Source of the DNA: Paenibacillus_I sp035510375
GTDB lineage: Bacteria; Bacillota; Bacilli; Paenibacillales; Paenibacillaceae
DNA length: 64,000 bases
Assembly (NCBI RefSeq): GCF_035510375.1
Contig: NZ_DATKHG010000043.1
Direction: 5' to 3' (one strand)
Shown: positions 48,923 through 57,934 of the stretch, piece after piece
Numbering within the stretch: position 1 is the stretch's first letter
Layout: every line of letters begins with the position of its first letter
Notes under the pieces: model-generated
The model's database searches: none
The model's input: only the letters and a program-made list of their open reading frames with translations
Told to the model about the DNA's origin: nothing
Position numbers and translations under genes: made by a program

Positions 48923-50308
48923 ATGAAAAAAAGAGTTATGGTTTTGGGTCTTGTACTGCTTTTGTTAACCGCCGTCATATCGGCGTGCGGCTCGAACGGC
49001 AAGTCCGAAGGCGAGAATACGCAGGGCGGCAGCGACGGCGGCAAGTCGAATGCGGTCGCCGGGGAGCAGCCGAAGGAAGAAGCCAAAGAGCAGGTAACGC
49101 TTAAGTTCTATCACTGGTATGACGACAAAATTGAGAAATTCGATATGTTGTTCGCCGAGTTCGAGAAGCAGTATCCGAATATTAAGATAGAATCGGTTGT
49201 CGGCGTATTGAATGACGCGAACGAAACGATGAAAAAGATCGACCTGGCCGCGGCATCAGGAGAAGAGATCGACGTTATGATTCTCAACAGCCCGACGAGT
49301 TACGCGCAGCGGGCGGCTCTGGGACTGCTGGAGCCGTTGAACGATTATTTGAGCAAGGAAGGCGTCAACTATAACGACGAGTATATTTCGGATACGTCCA
49401 TTGACGGCAAATATTACGCTCTTCCAGGCAAACTTAACCAATACTTCGTCATGCTGAACAAGGATCAACTGGACGCGGCCGGACTGCCTGTACCGAAGCA
49501 ATGGACCTGGGACGAATACTTGGATTACGCGAAAAAGCTGACGAAGGGCGAGGGAGCGACTAAACAATACGGGACCTATTTCCATACCTGGGTGGACTAC
49601 GCCATGCTTCCGCTTATGGGCCAGATTGACAATAACAACCTGATCAAATCGGACGGTACGCCGAACGTTGAGAATGAACTTTTCCGCCAAGGCTTCGCCA
49701 TTCGCGACCGCGCCCAAAAAGAAGGCTCCGCTATCCCGTACGAAGACACGATCAGCCAAAAGCTGCATTACCGCAATGTGTTCATGAGCGGACAAGCAAG
49801 CATGATCGAGATCGGCTCCTGGATGATTCCGGAAGCGGCGGGCAATGGTCCGATCAAGCAAACGTTCAAGACCGCTTTTGCACCGTATCCGACGGCTAAA
49901 GCCGGCGATCCGATCGCCAGCAAAACCGACGGCGACTTCATCGCCGTTTACTCCAAATCGAAAAATAAAGAGGCAGCCTATACATTTGCGAAGTGGCTGT
50001 CCACCGAAGGGATCGCTTTGCAGGGCAAGTATCTGTCCGCTTCGAAGAAGATCGACAAAAACAAGGTCATCGACGCGCTTACTGCCGGGCCGGATGCGGA
50101 GAAACTGGTGGACAAGGAGTCGCTAGCGCACGTGTTGAACGTGACCCAACCGGCAAAGCTGTATATTTCCGTTCCTTACCAAGGCGAACTGGACAAGGTT
50201 GTGACGACGGAGCTTGAGAAAATGCTGCTTGGCGATCAGGATCTTGACGCCGCCGTTGCCAACGCCCGGAAAGGCGTGCTGGATTTGATCAAAGCGAACA
50301 CAAAGTAA
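48923..50308 (+). CDS. Extracellular sugar-binding lipoprotein (family 1)
   Basis: Product of 461 residues. The signal peptide ends in a lipobox (LTAVISACGS), then a short G/S/N/K linker. The mature domain has the family 1 solute-binding fold (KFYHWYDDKIEKFDMLFAEF near its start, GQASMIEIGSWMIPEAAG in the middle). It would supply the permease pair encoded upstream with an oligosaccharide. ATG at 48923 is used, with GGGAGG about 9 bases upstream; an ATG at 48918 gives only a two-codon ORF that overlaps it. A terminator follows the stop, so the sensor kinase gene downstream is a separate unit or relies on read-through. Confidence 0.92.
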   Translation: MKKRVMVLGLVLLLLTAVISACGSNGKSEGENTQGGSDGGKSNAVAGEQPKEEAKEQVTLKFYHWYDDKIEKFDMLFAEFEKQYPNIKIESVVGVLNDANETMKKIDLAAASGEEIDVMILNSPTSYAQRAALGLLEPLNDYLSKEGVNYNDEYISDTSIDGKYYALPGKLNQYFVMLNKDQLDAAGLPVPKQWTWDEYLDYAKKLTKGEGATKQYGTYFHTWVDYAMLPLMGQIDNNNLIKSDGTPNVENELFRQGFAIRDRAQKEGSAIPYEDTISQKLHYRNVFMSGQASMIEIGSWMIPEAAGNGPIKQTFKTAFAPYPTAKAGDPIASKTDGDFIAVYSKSKNKEAAYTFAKWLSTEGIALQGKYLSASKKIDKNKVIDALTAGPDAEKLVDKESLAHVLNVTQPAKLYISVPYQGELDKVVTTELEKMLLGDQDLDAAVANARKGVLDLIKANTK

Positions 50309-50321
50309 CCGCCGAAGTCCG

Positions 50322-50350
50322 CAAGGGCCCGTTTACCGGGTCCTTGTTTT
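50322..50350 (+). terminator. Terminator after the second importer operon
   Basis: CAAGGGCCCG (50322-50331) pairs with CGGGTCCTTG (50337-50346) with one G-U, followed by TTTT. Confidence 0.8.
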
Positions 50351-50418
50351 CCGTTACGAATTTCGCGTCTGGCCTGATAATGGATTTGCATTCCTGCCAT
50401 GAGGGAACGTGAGCATTC

Positions 50419-52179
50419 ATGAAGCAGAAAATGACGAAATCGTCTTTGCGGCATCAATTAATATGGACGTCATTGGTTTGTCTTATCGTTCCGCTTGCCA
50501 TTGCGCTTGCAATCGGGAATTACAATACCAACAATCTGATCAGGGAGCAGGCCGCGAACAACGCTTCGGAGTCATTGAAGCTGATCGAATCGCAGCTGAC
50601 GAATACCGTGCGAGGCTTGTACAGCGTGGCGAACAGCATCGAATTCGATGCCTGGATCACCCCGTACCTGAAAAGTCCCGCCTACTCGAATAAGCAAACA
50701 AGCGTGGCGCAGGTAACCGAGAAATTATATAACCTGACACATGACAAGACCGGCGTGTATGTGACGGTACTGACGACGGATAAGCGTTTTTTCACCAACT
50801 ACCTGCTGTACGACCGGTTTACGCCGCTCATGCTTTTTGAAGAACCGTGGTTCGACCGGTTGAACCAATTAAGCGCATATGAAAATTATGTCGTGGGGTT
50901 GCATCCCAGTTATCTGGAAGGCATCTCGCGCGATCCCAATATCATCACATTCGCCCGGACCTTTCGCACGACGCAGAGGATTTTCGCCTATAGCGTGATC
51001 AGCATTACGGAGACAAGCATCCGTTCGTTGTTCGAGAATTACGAGGAGCAGCAAATTATGCTCGTCGATCGGGACGGTACCGTTGTTTCCGGCGAAAACC
51101 CGGGCTCGAAGTTCCCCCACTTTGAGAAGCTGAAGGAACGCAGGGCAGACCCCGTCATTACGATAGACGAAAAAAAATATATCTACGTCATGGAACCGCT
51201 GCGGTATTACGACTGGACCTTGGTCAGCTTAATGCCCTATGACAAGGCGACGAAGGGCGTCAACCGGATTTACTTCGCCAATTTTTTCTGGCAAATCGGA
51301 TTTATTCTCGTCTTCGTCATTCTGCTGATCGGCCTGGTGCGCCGGTTCACCGGTCCGGTCATTCGGCTGGGCGAAGTGGCGTCGAGCATCGAATCGGGCA
51401 ACCTGTCCGTCCGTTCCGACGTTCGGGGCAGCAACGAAATCGGGAAGCTCGGCCGTTCCTTCGATCATATGCTGGACCGGATCGAGGAAATGGTCGAGCA
51501 AATCAAGCGGGAACAGACGCAAGCGCGCAAAGCGGAGCTTTCCATGCTGCAGGCGCAAATCAGCCCGCACTTTTTGTTCAATATCCTGAATTCCATCCGG
51601 ATGCGGATTCAATTGAAAGGCGACCGCGAGAACGCGGATTTGATCAGCACGCTTTCCGGGCTGCTGAGGATGACCATTCAACGCCAGGATAAAATGGTCA
51701 TGCTGCGCGAAGAAATAACGATCGCAATCGGCTATATGGATCTGATGAAGTCGGTGATGAGGGAACCGTTCCAGTACCGCATCGATTTGGCGGAGGAAAC
51801 GGAAGAAGCGCTTGTCCCCCGCTTCACGCTGCAGCCGATTATCGAGAATGCGCTGAATCATGGACTTCGGAAAGGCTCCGGCGTGATCGGGATCGAATCG
51901 GCCGCGAAGGTGGACAGCTTGATCATCAAGGTCAAGGATAACGGTATCGGAATGGATGAGGAAGCATTGAGAGAGCTGACGGATAAACTGGACCGGGGCA
52001 GATTGGAAGCGGCCCGGGCGGCGTCCGGCGGCATGTCGGGCATCGGCCTCGCCAATGTATACGACCGGTTGATCATGCTTTTCGGTCCGAGATGCGCCAT
52101 GTGGATCGAAAGCGAGCCGGGTAAAGGAACCTGCGTGTCGATTAAAATTCCGCGGATGGGGGGGCAACAGCTTGATTAA
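50419..52179 (+). CDS. Sensor histidine kinase, YesM/LytS type
   Basis: Product of 586 residues. Spans near 15-35 and 285-308 enclose an extracellular sensor domain of about 250 residues. A HAMP domain (about 308-360) leads to a His_kinase domain with phospho-acceptor His384 in QAQISPHFLFNILNSI. A HATPase domain follows, with N-box PIIENALNHGL and G-boxes VKDNGIGMDEE and SGIGLANVYDRL. This architecture is the YesM class, usually paired with a YesN-type regulator and set beside sugar importers. Its stop overlaps the start of the response regulator gene by eight bases. It probably senses an extracellular sugar or the loaded binding protein encoded just upstream (inference). Confidence 0.93.
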   Translation: MKQKMTKSSLRHQLIWTSLVCLIVPLAIALAIGNYNTNNLIREQAANNASESLKLIESQLTNTVRGLYSVANSIEFDAWITPYLKSPAYSNKQTSVAQVTEKLYNLTHDKTGVYVTVLTTDKRFFTNYLLYDRFTPLMLFEEPWFDRLNQLSAYENYVVGLHPSYLEGISRDPNIITFARTFRTTQRIFAYSVISITETSIRSLFENYEEQQIMLVDRDGTVVSGENPGSKFPHFEKLKERRADPVITIDEKKYIYVMEPLRYYDWTLVSLMPYDKATKGVNRIYFANFFWQIGFILVFVILLIGLVRRFTGPVIRLGEVASSIESGNLSVRSDVRGSNEIGKLGRSFDHMLDRIEEMVEQIKREQTQARKAELSMLQAQISPHFLFNILNSIRMRIQLKGDRENADLISTLSGLLRMTIQRQDKMVMLREEITIAIGYMDLMKSVMREPFQYRIDLAEETEEALVPRFTLQPIIENALNHGLRKGSGVIGIESAAKVDSLIIKVKDNGIGMDEEALRELTDKLDRGRLEAARAASGGMSGIGLANVYDRLIMLFGPRCAMWIESEPGKGTCVSIKIPRMGGQQLD

Positions 52180-53773
52180 TGTCATTCTTGCGGACGATCA
52201 TTTTCCGGTGCTCGAGTTTTTATCGAAGTCGATTCCTTGGGATGACATGGGTTTGAAGGTTGTCGCCCAATGTGCGGACGGGGTCGAAGCGTTGGAGCAA
52301 TGCCGCCTGGGAAAGACCGATATTCTGATTTCGGATATCGGCATGCCCGGGATGGACGGACTTCAACTCATAACGGAAGCCAAAGCGATGCATCCCGATC
52401 TTCAGGTGGTGATTCTGTCCTGTCACGATGAATTCCAGTATGCGCAGAGGGCGCTGAAGCTCGGGGTCACCGATTATATTCTGAAAGAATCGCTGCAGCC
52501 GGAGGAGCTCGCGGACATTCTGCAGCGGATCAAGGCGGAGATTGACGACCGGTCGGCGGTTCGCGACCAGGCGATGTATTTATCCCGGGTTGTGAATCAG
52601 AGCGGCTCGGCAATCAAGGCCGGCTTTATCCGGAACACCATCAGCAATCCGATCGTGAACGAGCACAAATGGCTGTCTGAATGGAAGGAATTCGGACTGA
52701 CGGATCTCTCGACTCCGATCATGGCCGTTATGGTGTATCCCAACCGTTATTTATCGCTGACGGAAAGGTTCGAGACGGAACAATTGATGATGTATGCGTT
52801 CGACAATGTCCTGAACGAAGTGATAGACAGGAACGGATACGGCGTCAGCTTTCAATACAGCGCCAAACACGTTTTTATTCTGTTTCCTTTTCCAAAAACG
52901 TTGAAGTTCAGCCAATACGAGCTGATCCGCGGTTATTTGGCGAAGCTGCTTTCTTCTTTCCATACCCTCGGCATTTCCGTGTCGGCGGTGACGAACGAGG
53001 CGGTTGCGGCAACGCCCTATGAATTGAAGAAAAGCCTGACGAGCCTGTTGTCGGCGGCCGACCAGCGATTTTACGCCCCAGAGGGCAGCATCTATAAATG
53101 GGTTCCGTTCAGAACGTCGAACGAAGATATCTTTGCCTGCTATCAAAAAGCGAGCGACGATTTCAGAAAGCTGATCGCCGTCGAATCCGCCGACTACCGT
53201 ATGGTGGTGCGCGAATGGATTCAACTGCTGCGCGATGAGCGGTTTCCCGCCGAATCCGTAAGGGCCTGGTTACTGAAGCTTGTGATAGACATTGAAGTAA
53301 AATACAAATCCCTTCAATATTTCGACGACGGGCAATCCGTCCAGTCGTTGCACACAACCGTGCTGAACATGGAGTCGTTGTTCGAGGTGGAAGATTTTCT
53401 TCAATCGTTCGTCGAGGAGAAAATCAGGCTGGCCGGGTCTTTGAAGGGAGAATCCCGACGCAGAGAGATTTATGAAGCGAAAAAATATGTGGCGGCGAGG
53501 CTGCATGAGAAGATCAGCATGGAAGAGGCCGCGCTGGCTTTGCACATGAACGCCAGCCATTTCAGCCGGATGTTCAAGAACGAAACGGGCGAAACCTTTA
53601 TCGAATATGTGACGCGGCTGAAGATGGAGAAGGCCAGGGAGATGCTCGGGCATACCGATAAAAGCGTCGAACGGATCGGGGAATCGCTCGGTTACGACAA
53701 TACCAGCTATTTCATCAAGCTTTTTAAAAATTATAGCGGCCATTCGCCGAAGGAATACAGATTGCTGAGATAA
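52172..53773 (+). CDS. Response regulator with AraC DNA-binding domain, YesN type
   Basis: Product of 533 residues. An N-terminal receiver domain (about 1-125) has the acidic pair Asp8-Asp9 and the phospho-acceptor Asp55 (ILISDIGMPGMDG). A middle region of about 300 residues leads to a C-terminal AraC domain (about 430-533, LHMNASHFSRMFKNETGETF and LGYDNTSYFIKLFKNYSGHS). The TTG start at 52172 overlaps the kinase stop and has a G-rich site about 8 bases upstream. It forms a two-component pair with the kinase and most likely activates the importer operon upstream and the lyase/GH154 genes downstream, whose first start is only 16 bases after its stop. Confidence 0.92.
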   Translation: MINVILADDHFPVLEFLSKSIPWDDMGLKVVAQCADGVEALEQCRLGKTDILISDIGMPGMDGLQLITEAKAMHPDLQVVILSCHDEFQYAQRALKLGVTDYILKESLQPEELADILQRIKAEIDDRSAVRDQAMYLSRVVNQSGSAIKAGFIRNTISNPIVNEHKWLSEWKEFGLTDLSTPIMAVMVYPNRYLSLTERFETEQLMMYAFDNVLNEVIDRNGYGVSFQYSAKHVFILFPFPKTLKFSQYELIRGYLAKLLSSFHTLGISVSAVTNEAVAATPYELKKSLTSLLSAADQRFYAPEGSIYKWVPFRTSNEDIFACYQKASDDFRKLIAVESADYRMVVREWIQLLRDERFPAESVRAWLLKLVIDIEVKYKSLQYFDDGQSVQSLHTTVLNMESLFEVEDFLQSFVEEKIRLAGSLKGESRRREIYEAKKYVAARLHEKISMEEAALALHMNASHFSRMFKNETGETFIEYVTRLKMEKAREMLGHTDKSVERIGESLGYDNTSYFIKLFKNYSGHSPKEYRLLR

Positions 53774-53789
53774 AGAGGGGGACGACCCG

Positions 53790-55631
53790 ATGGATATGAG
53801 GGAACTGCTGAAGGGCTTGCGGCATGGAACCGCGCAGGGCGACGGGGACGGACGCAGGCTGATGTTCGTTGAGGGATTTAAGCTGCGGTATGCGGACCGT
53901 TTGTCCGATACGGTGAAGGAGAGGCTGGGGCAATTCCGGTCTCTGGGCGAACAGTTCCTTGGGGAGCCGATCGCCGCCATTCCGTTCGGCTTGTATAAGC
54001 TGTTCGATACGACCGGTGAGCGGGAGCGGTTCCAGGAAGCTTATTTCGCGCGGCGCAAACGGCTGGACGTGTTTGCCGTTCTGTCTCTGGCGGAGCGGGA
54101 TGCGCGGTATATCGCGGCATTGGAAGACGTGATTTGGGCGATCTGCGACGAGTACGCCTGGAGCTTGCCGGCCCATATGGGGGGACGCAGCCTGCAGCCG
54201 GGCGAGGATCATAAGGCCGTGATCGACCTGTTCGCGGCGGAGACCGCTTTTTATTTGAGCGAGATCGTTCATCTGCTGGAGGCCGAGCTTTCCGCGCTGG
54301 TGGCGGAACGGGCCAGGAAAGAAATCCGGACCCGGGTGCTTGAGCCTTATGCATCCCTGTCCCCTGCGGCATGGTGGGAGACGGCAGATATGAATTGGGC
54401 CGCCGTATGCGCCGGCTCGGTCGGGATGGCGGCCATGTATATGATTCCGGACGATGCCGCGTTAAATCCGGTTCTTCATCGCGTATTGGCCAGCATGGCC
54501 TGCTTTGTGGACGGATTCACGGACGACGGCGCCTGCCTGGAGGGGGTTCATTACTGGAACTACGGGTTCGGCTTTTATGCCGCTTTCGCGGAGCTGCTCA
54601 GGCAGCGGACCGGGGGATCGGTCGACCTGATGCGGCAGGACAAAATCCGCAGGATGGCGCTTTTTCAGCAGAAATGTTATTTGGGCGCGAACACGGTGAT
54701 CAGCTATTCCGACAGCAAGGACACAAGCGATTACCAGCCCGGTCTTACGCATTACTTGAAGCGCGTTTATGACAAGGTCGAAGTTCCGGGACGCCCGTTC
54801 GAGGCAGGCATACTCGGCGACAATTGCTTCCGCTGGCTCCATGTAATCCGCAATCTCGTATGGTATGACCCGGATGCGGCCGAGGGCGGGCTTGGCGATG
54901 CGGACTACTATTTGGATCAGGCGCAGATTGCGGTCAGCCGCTGCACGACCGGTGCGGGCCCGGTCGCTTTTTCCGTGAAAGGCGGCTTCAATGACGAGCC
55001 GCATAACCACAACGATGCGGGCAGCTTCATTTATTCCGCCGGCGGAGAGCAGCTGCTCACCGATCCGGGAGCCGGCGTCTACTCGAAGGAATATTTCGGC
55101 GACCAAAGATATGCGATGATTTATAACGGTTCGCACGGCCACTCGGTGCCGATTGTTGACGGATCGTACCAGTGCGCGGGCGCGGAGTACAAAGCGAACG
55201 TCCTCCATGTCGACATGGCGGGGAATGAAATCGAATGCATCATGAATATTGCGGGGGCCTATGATTGCCCGAAGCTGTCTTCGCTGGTCCGGCATTTCCG
55301 TTTCGATAAGCGGAGCGGGAGCTTATGGCTGCAGGATCGTTTGGCGTTTCACGAGCAGCCGGGTTCCTATCGGGAGAGGTTTGTGACCTTCCATGAGCCG
55401 GCCGTGGTGAAGGACGGGGTTATTCGAATTGCCGGCCAATCGGATGTGAGCGCGCTGCTGCGATTCGATGCGTCCCGGGTGCGGCCGACGCTGTCGTCCG
55501 AGCCGTTCATACCCGGCCGGCGCGGCAAAGAGCGGTTGTTTTGCATCGATTTGACCGCCATACACCCGACGATGACGGATACGATCGAAGTTGCCGTATC
55601 GATAGAAAAGAAAGGGGATTTCGGACTATGA
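53790..55631 (+). CDS. Heparinase II/III-family protein, candidate glucuronate lyase
   Basis: Product of 613 residues. An N-terminal (alpha/alpha) toroid (about 1-350) is followed by a C-terminal beta-sandwich in which FSVKGGFNDEPHNHNDAG (His405, His407, Asp409) and GEQLLTDPGAGVYSKEYFGD are the heparinase II/III signature. Such proteins are polysaccharide lyases that cut at uronic acids and leave an unsaturated end. There is no signal peptide, so it is cytoplasmic and probably acts on imported oligosaccharides. With a GH88 gene in the same region it may be a rhamnose-glucuronate or related lyase, but the exact bond is unknown and some family members lack lyase activity. GAGGGGG precedes the ATG, and the stop overlaps the next gene's start. 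Confidence 0.82.
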   Translation: MDMRELLKGLRHGTAQGDGDGRRLMFVEGFKLRYADRLSDTVKERLGQFRSLGEQFLGEPIAAIPFGLYKLFDTTGERERFQEAYFARRKRLDVFAVLSLAERDARYIAALEDVIWAICDEYAWSLPAHMGGRSLQPGEDHKAVIDLFAAETAFYLSEIVHLLEAELSALVAERARKEIRTRVLEPYASLSPAAWWETADMNWAAVCAGSVGMAAMYMIPDDAALNPVLHRVLASMACFVDGFTDDGACLEGVHYWNYGFGFYAAFAELLRQRTGGSVDLMRQDKIRRMALFQQKCYLGANTVISYSDSKDTSDYQPGLTHYLKRVYDKVEVPGRPFEAGILGDNCFRWLHVIRNLVWYDPDAAEGGLGDADYYLDQAQIAVSRCTTGAGPVAFSVKGGFNDEPHNHNDAGSFIYSAGGEQLLTDPGAGVYSKEYFGDQRYAMIYNGSHGHSVPIVDGSYQCAGAEYKANVLHVDMAGNEIECIMNIAGAYDCPKLSSLVRHFRFDKRSGSLWLQDRLAFHEQPGSYRERFVTFHEPAVVKDGVIRIAGQSDVSALLRFDASRVRPTLSSEPFIPGRRGKERLFCIDLTAIHPTMTDTIEVAVSIEKKGDFGL

Positions 55632-57508
55632 CAAAGTATCGCCAGCCGATTCAATCCAATCCGTTGTTGACGAGAGAGGATGTGCGACAAGCATTCGTGC
55701 AGTTGGGCGACCCGCTGCTTCCCTATTACAGTGCGGGAGGGGCGAGGTTAAGGCTTGGTGAAACGGGCGCCTCTTATTCCTCGGACATCGCGGAATTCGA
55801 AGGTTTTTCCCGGGTGCTGTGGGGGCTCGCGCCTTTGCTTGGCGGCGGAGGAAGCTACCCGGACATGGAGACCGTTGTTGTGAACGGCATCCGTAACGGC
55901 ACGAACCCCGACCACGAGGAATATTGGGGCAAAGCGACCGATAACGACCAGCGACTTGTGGAGATGGCGGCGTTCGGCGTCGCGCTGGCCCTTGCTCCGG
56001 AGCGGATCTGGGAGCCGCTGAGCGAAGTCGAACGCGCCGCTTTCATAGCTTGGCTGGATCAGATCAACCGCCTGAAGTGCTGGGATTGCAACTGGCTGTT
56101 TTTCGCCGTCATGGTCAATCTCGGTTTCAAAAGGGTCGGAGCTCCCTATAACCAGGAACGGGTAAATGAAAACTTGCAGCGTATCGACAGCTTTTATTTG
56201 CAGGACGGTTGGTACATGGACGGCGAAGGCGGCCATTGCGATTATTACGCCCCGTTCGCGCTTCATTATTATGGCCTCGTATACGCCAGGCTGATGGAAG
56301 ACGAAGATCCCGTCAGATCGCTGCTGTACAAGGAGAGAGCCGCACTGTTCGCCAAGCAGTTTATTCATTGGTTTGCCCCGGACGGTTCCGCTCTTCCGTA
56401 TGGACGAAGCTTGTCCTACCGGTTCGCGCAGTCCGCTTTCTGGGCGGCGGCGGTGTATGCGGGGATCGAACCTTTTCCGCTTGGCGTGATGAAAGGCAAC
56501 CTCCTGCGGAATTTGCGGTGGTGGTTCCGGCAGCCGATATTCCATCCGGACGGCACGTTGTCGATCGGCTACCGTTATCCGAATCTGGTGATGGCGGAAA
56601 ATTACAATGCTCCCGGTTCGCCGTATTGGGCGCTGAAGTCGTTTTTACCGCTCGTTATGCCTGAGGATCATCCTTTCTGGCAGGCGGAAGAGATGGAGCT
56701 CCCTGAACTGGAACCGGCATGCGTGCAGAAAGCTCCGCATCTGACGATCGTTCGTCAGGACGAGCAAAATCATATTCTGGCCTTCAATTCCGGACATCGT
56801 TCGACGAATGAGCATACCCATACATTCGCCAAGTATGAGAAATTCGTTTATTCGAATGTTTTCGGCTTCAGTGTTCCCCGGGCGTCATGGGGGCTAGGGC
56901 AGGGAGCCCATGATTCCATGCTGGCGCTGAGCGAAGGGGATAATCTCTACAGGGTGAAGCGAACCTGTACGGAGCAATACATGGGTGACGACTACATTTA
57001 TATGAAATGGCAGCCCTGGACCGATGTGACCGTCAGGACATGGCTGGTTCCCGGGACTCCCTGGCATGTCCGCATCCATGCCATTGAGACGGCCCGCATG
57101 TTGGACGCGGCCGAAGGAGGATTCGCGCTCGGATTGGATAATGGGGGGGGTCCCGGCGGGAATATCCAAACGGTTGAAGGCGCTATGGAAGGCATGGCGC
57201 ATTGCGGATGGGGAGCGAGCGGGATGAAATCGCTCTATGGCTATTCCGGTTATGAGTCCATCTACCCTAACGCGAATACGAATCTGATGCATGCGCGGAC
57301 GGTTATTCCGACATTGACGAGAAGGATTGCGCCGGGCACGGGCACCGCATGGCTCGTATCCGCCGTATTCGGCGAGCCAGACGGCGCCAAGGCTTTGCAG
57401 CATTGGAACCGTCCGCCGAAGGCGGAGATGGCGGACGGCCGGATCATCGTATACGACGGAGCGGGAAAGGAAATACGGATTCCGCTCTTAACCGCATCGA
57501 AGGAGTAA
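55628..57508 (+). CDS. DUF2264 family protein (GH154, beta-glucuronidase-like)
   Basis: Product of 626 residues. It belongs to the DUF2264 family: GFSRVLWGLAPLLGGGG, YWGKATDNDQRLVEMAAFGV, CNWLFFAVMVNLGFKRVG, GWYMDGEGGHCDYYAPFALH and GRSLSYRFAQSAFWAA run in the usual order through an (alpha/alpha) barrel, followed by a beta-rich C-terminal third. DUF2264 is now GH154, whose characterised member from Bacteroides is a beta-glucuronidase acting on arabinogalactan. There is no signal peptide, so it is cytoplasmic. ATG at 55628 overlaps the heparinase-family stop by four bases (ATGA), so both are translated together. It should remove terminal glucuronic acid from imported galacto-oligosaccharides (inference from family and context). 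Confidence 0.85.
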   Translation: MTKYRQPIQSNPLLTREDVRQAFVQLGDPLLPYYSAGGARLRLGETGASYSSDIAEFEGFSRVLWGLAPLLGGGGSYPDMETVVVNGIRNGTNPDHEEYWGKATDNDQRLVEMAAFGVALALAPERIWEPLSEVERAAFIAWLDQINRLKCWDCNWLFFAVMVNLGFKRVGAPYNQERVNENLQRIDSFYLQDGWYMDGEGGHCDYYAPFALHYYGLVYARLMEDEDPVRSLLYKERAALFAKQFIHWFAPDGSALPYGRSLSYRFAQSAFWAAAVYAGIEPFPLGVMKGNLLRNLRWWFRQPIFHPDGTLSIGYRYPNLVMAENYNAPGSPYWALKSFLPLVMPEDHPFWQAEEMELPELEPACVQKAPHLTIVRQDEQNHILAFNSGHRSTNEHTHTFAKYEKFVYSNVFGFSVPRASWGLGQGAHDSMLALSEGDNLYRVKRTCTEQYMGDDYIYMKWQPWTDVTVRTWLVPGTPWHVRIHAIETARMLDAAEGGFALGLDNGGGPGGNIQTVEGAMEGMAHCGWGASGMKSLYGYSGYESIYPNANTNLMHARTVIPTLTRRIAPGTGTAWLVSAVFGEPDGAKALQHWNRPPKAEMADGRIIVYDGAGKEIRIPLLTASKE

Positions 57509-57515
57509 CGATAGA

Positions 57516-57791
57516 CTGAAGGAAGCGCGGGAAAGGCGTTATGAAATCATAAGAAAAATAGCTGAGGAAGCTTGGGCGCAGCCGCTTCGGGAGAGCGGAC
57601 TATGGGATCATCGCGATATTCGTAACAATTTTTACTCGGCATCCTACCTTTTGGCCGCGGCAGGCGACCCGGGGGTTCATGTAACGTATATTCGGGATGA
57701 AGCGGTGCGAAAGGCGTCGGTTGTGCTTTTGAACATTTTCTCCTTGCAGGACAGGGAGTCGGCGAGCGTCATGTACGGTCAAGGGGCATGA
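57516..57791 (+). pseudogene. Truncated coding remnant after the GH154 gene
   Basis: A 91-codon frame from 57516 to the TGA at 57789-57791 reads EARERRYEIIRKIAEEAWAQ, then LWDHRDIRNNFYSASYLLAA, and stops shortly after DRESASVMYG. The composition and codon use are coding-like, and the pattern resembles the N-terminal part of a larger helical-toroid carbohydrate enzyme. No ATG, GTG or TTG start is suitably placed; AAGGAG at 57500-57505 precedes a CTG at 57516. It is best read as the first quarter of a fourth gene in the operon whose remainder was lost by deletion. A functional short protein started from CTG is less likely. Confidence 0.55.
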
Positions 57792-57824
57792 CCGCACCTG
57801 GGCCGTTAACCGCCAAGACAGTCT

Positions 57825-57852
57825 GAGGAGACCGGCATATGCCGGCCTCCTC
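57825..57852. terminator. Hairpin between the carbohydrate operon and the LacI-type gene
   Basis: GAGGAG (57825-57830) with CTCCTC (57847-57852) encloses a CCGGC/GCCGG stem around ATAT. No T run follows, so termination is uncertain; it lies between converging genes. Confidence 0.5.
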
Positions 57853-57934
57853 TTGGTGGTGTGCCACGCATGGCGATTAACTAGGTGGTGGACAAACGGT
57901 TCCTCCTGTCGGCTACAGGGGAACCGTTTCTGTT

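Noticed and set aside
53790..55631. Calling the heparinase II/III-fold protein a heparinase
   Set aside because: The fold family covers lyases for many uronates; the neighbours point to arabinogalactan rather than glycosaminoglycans.
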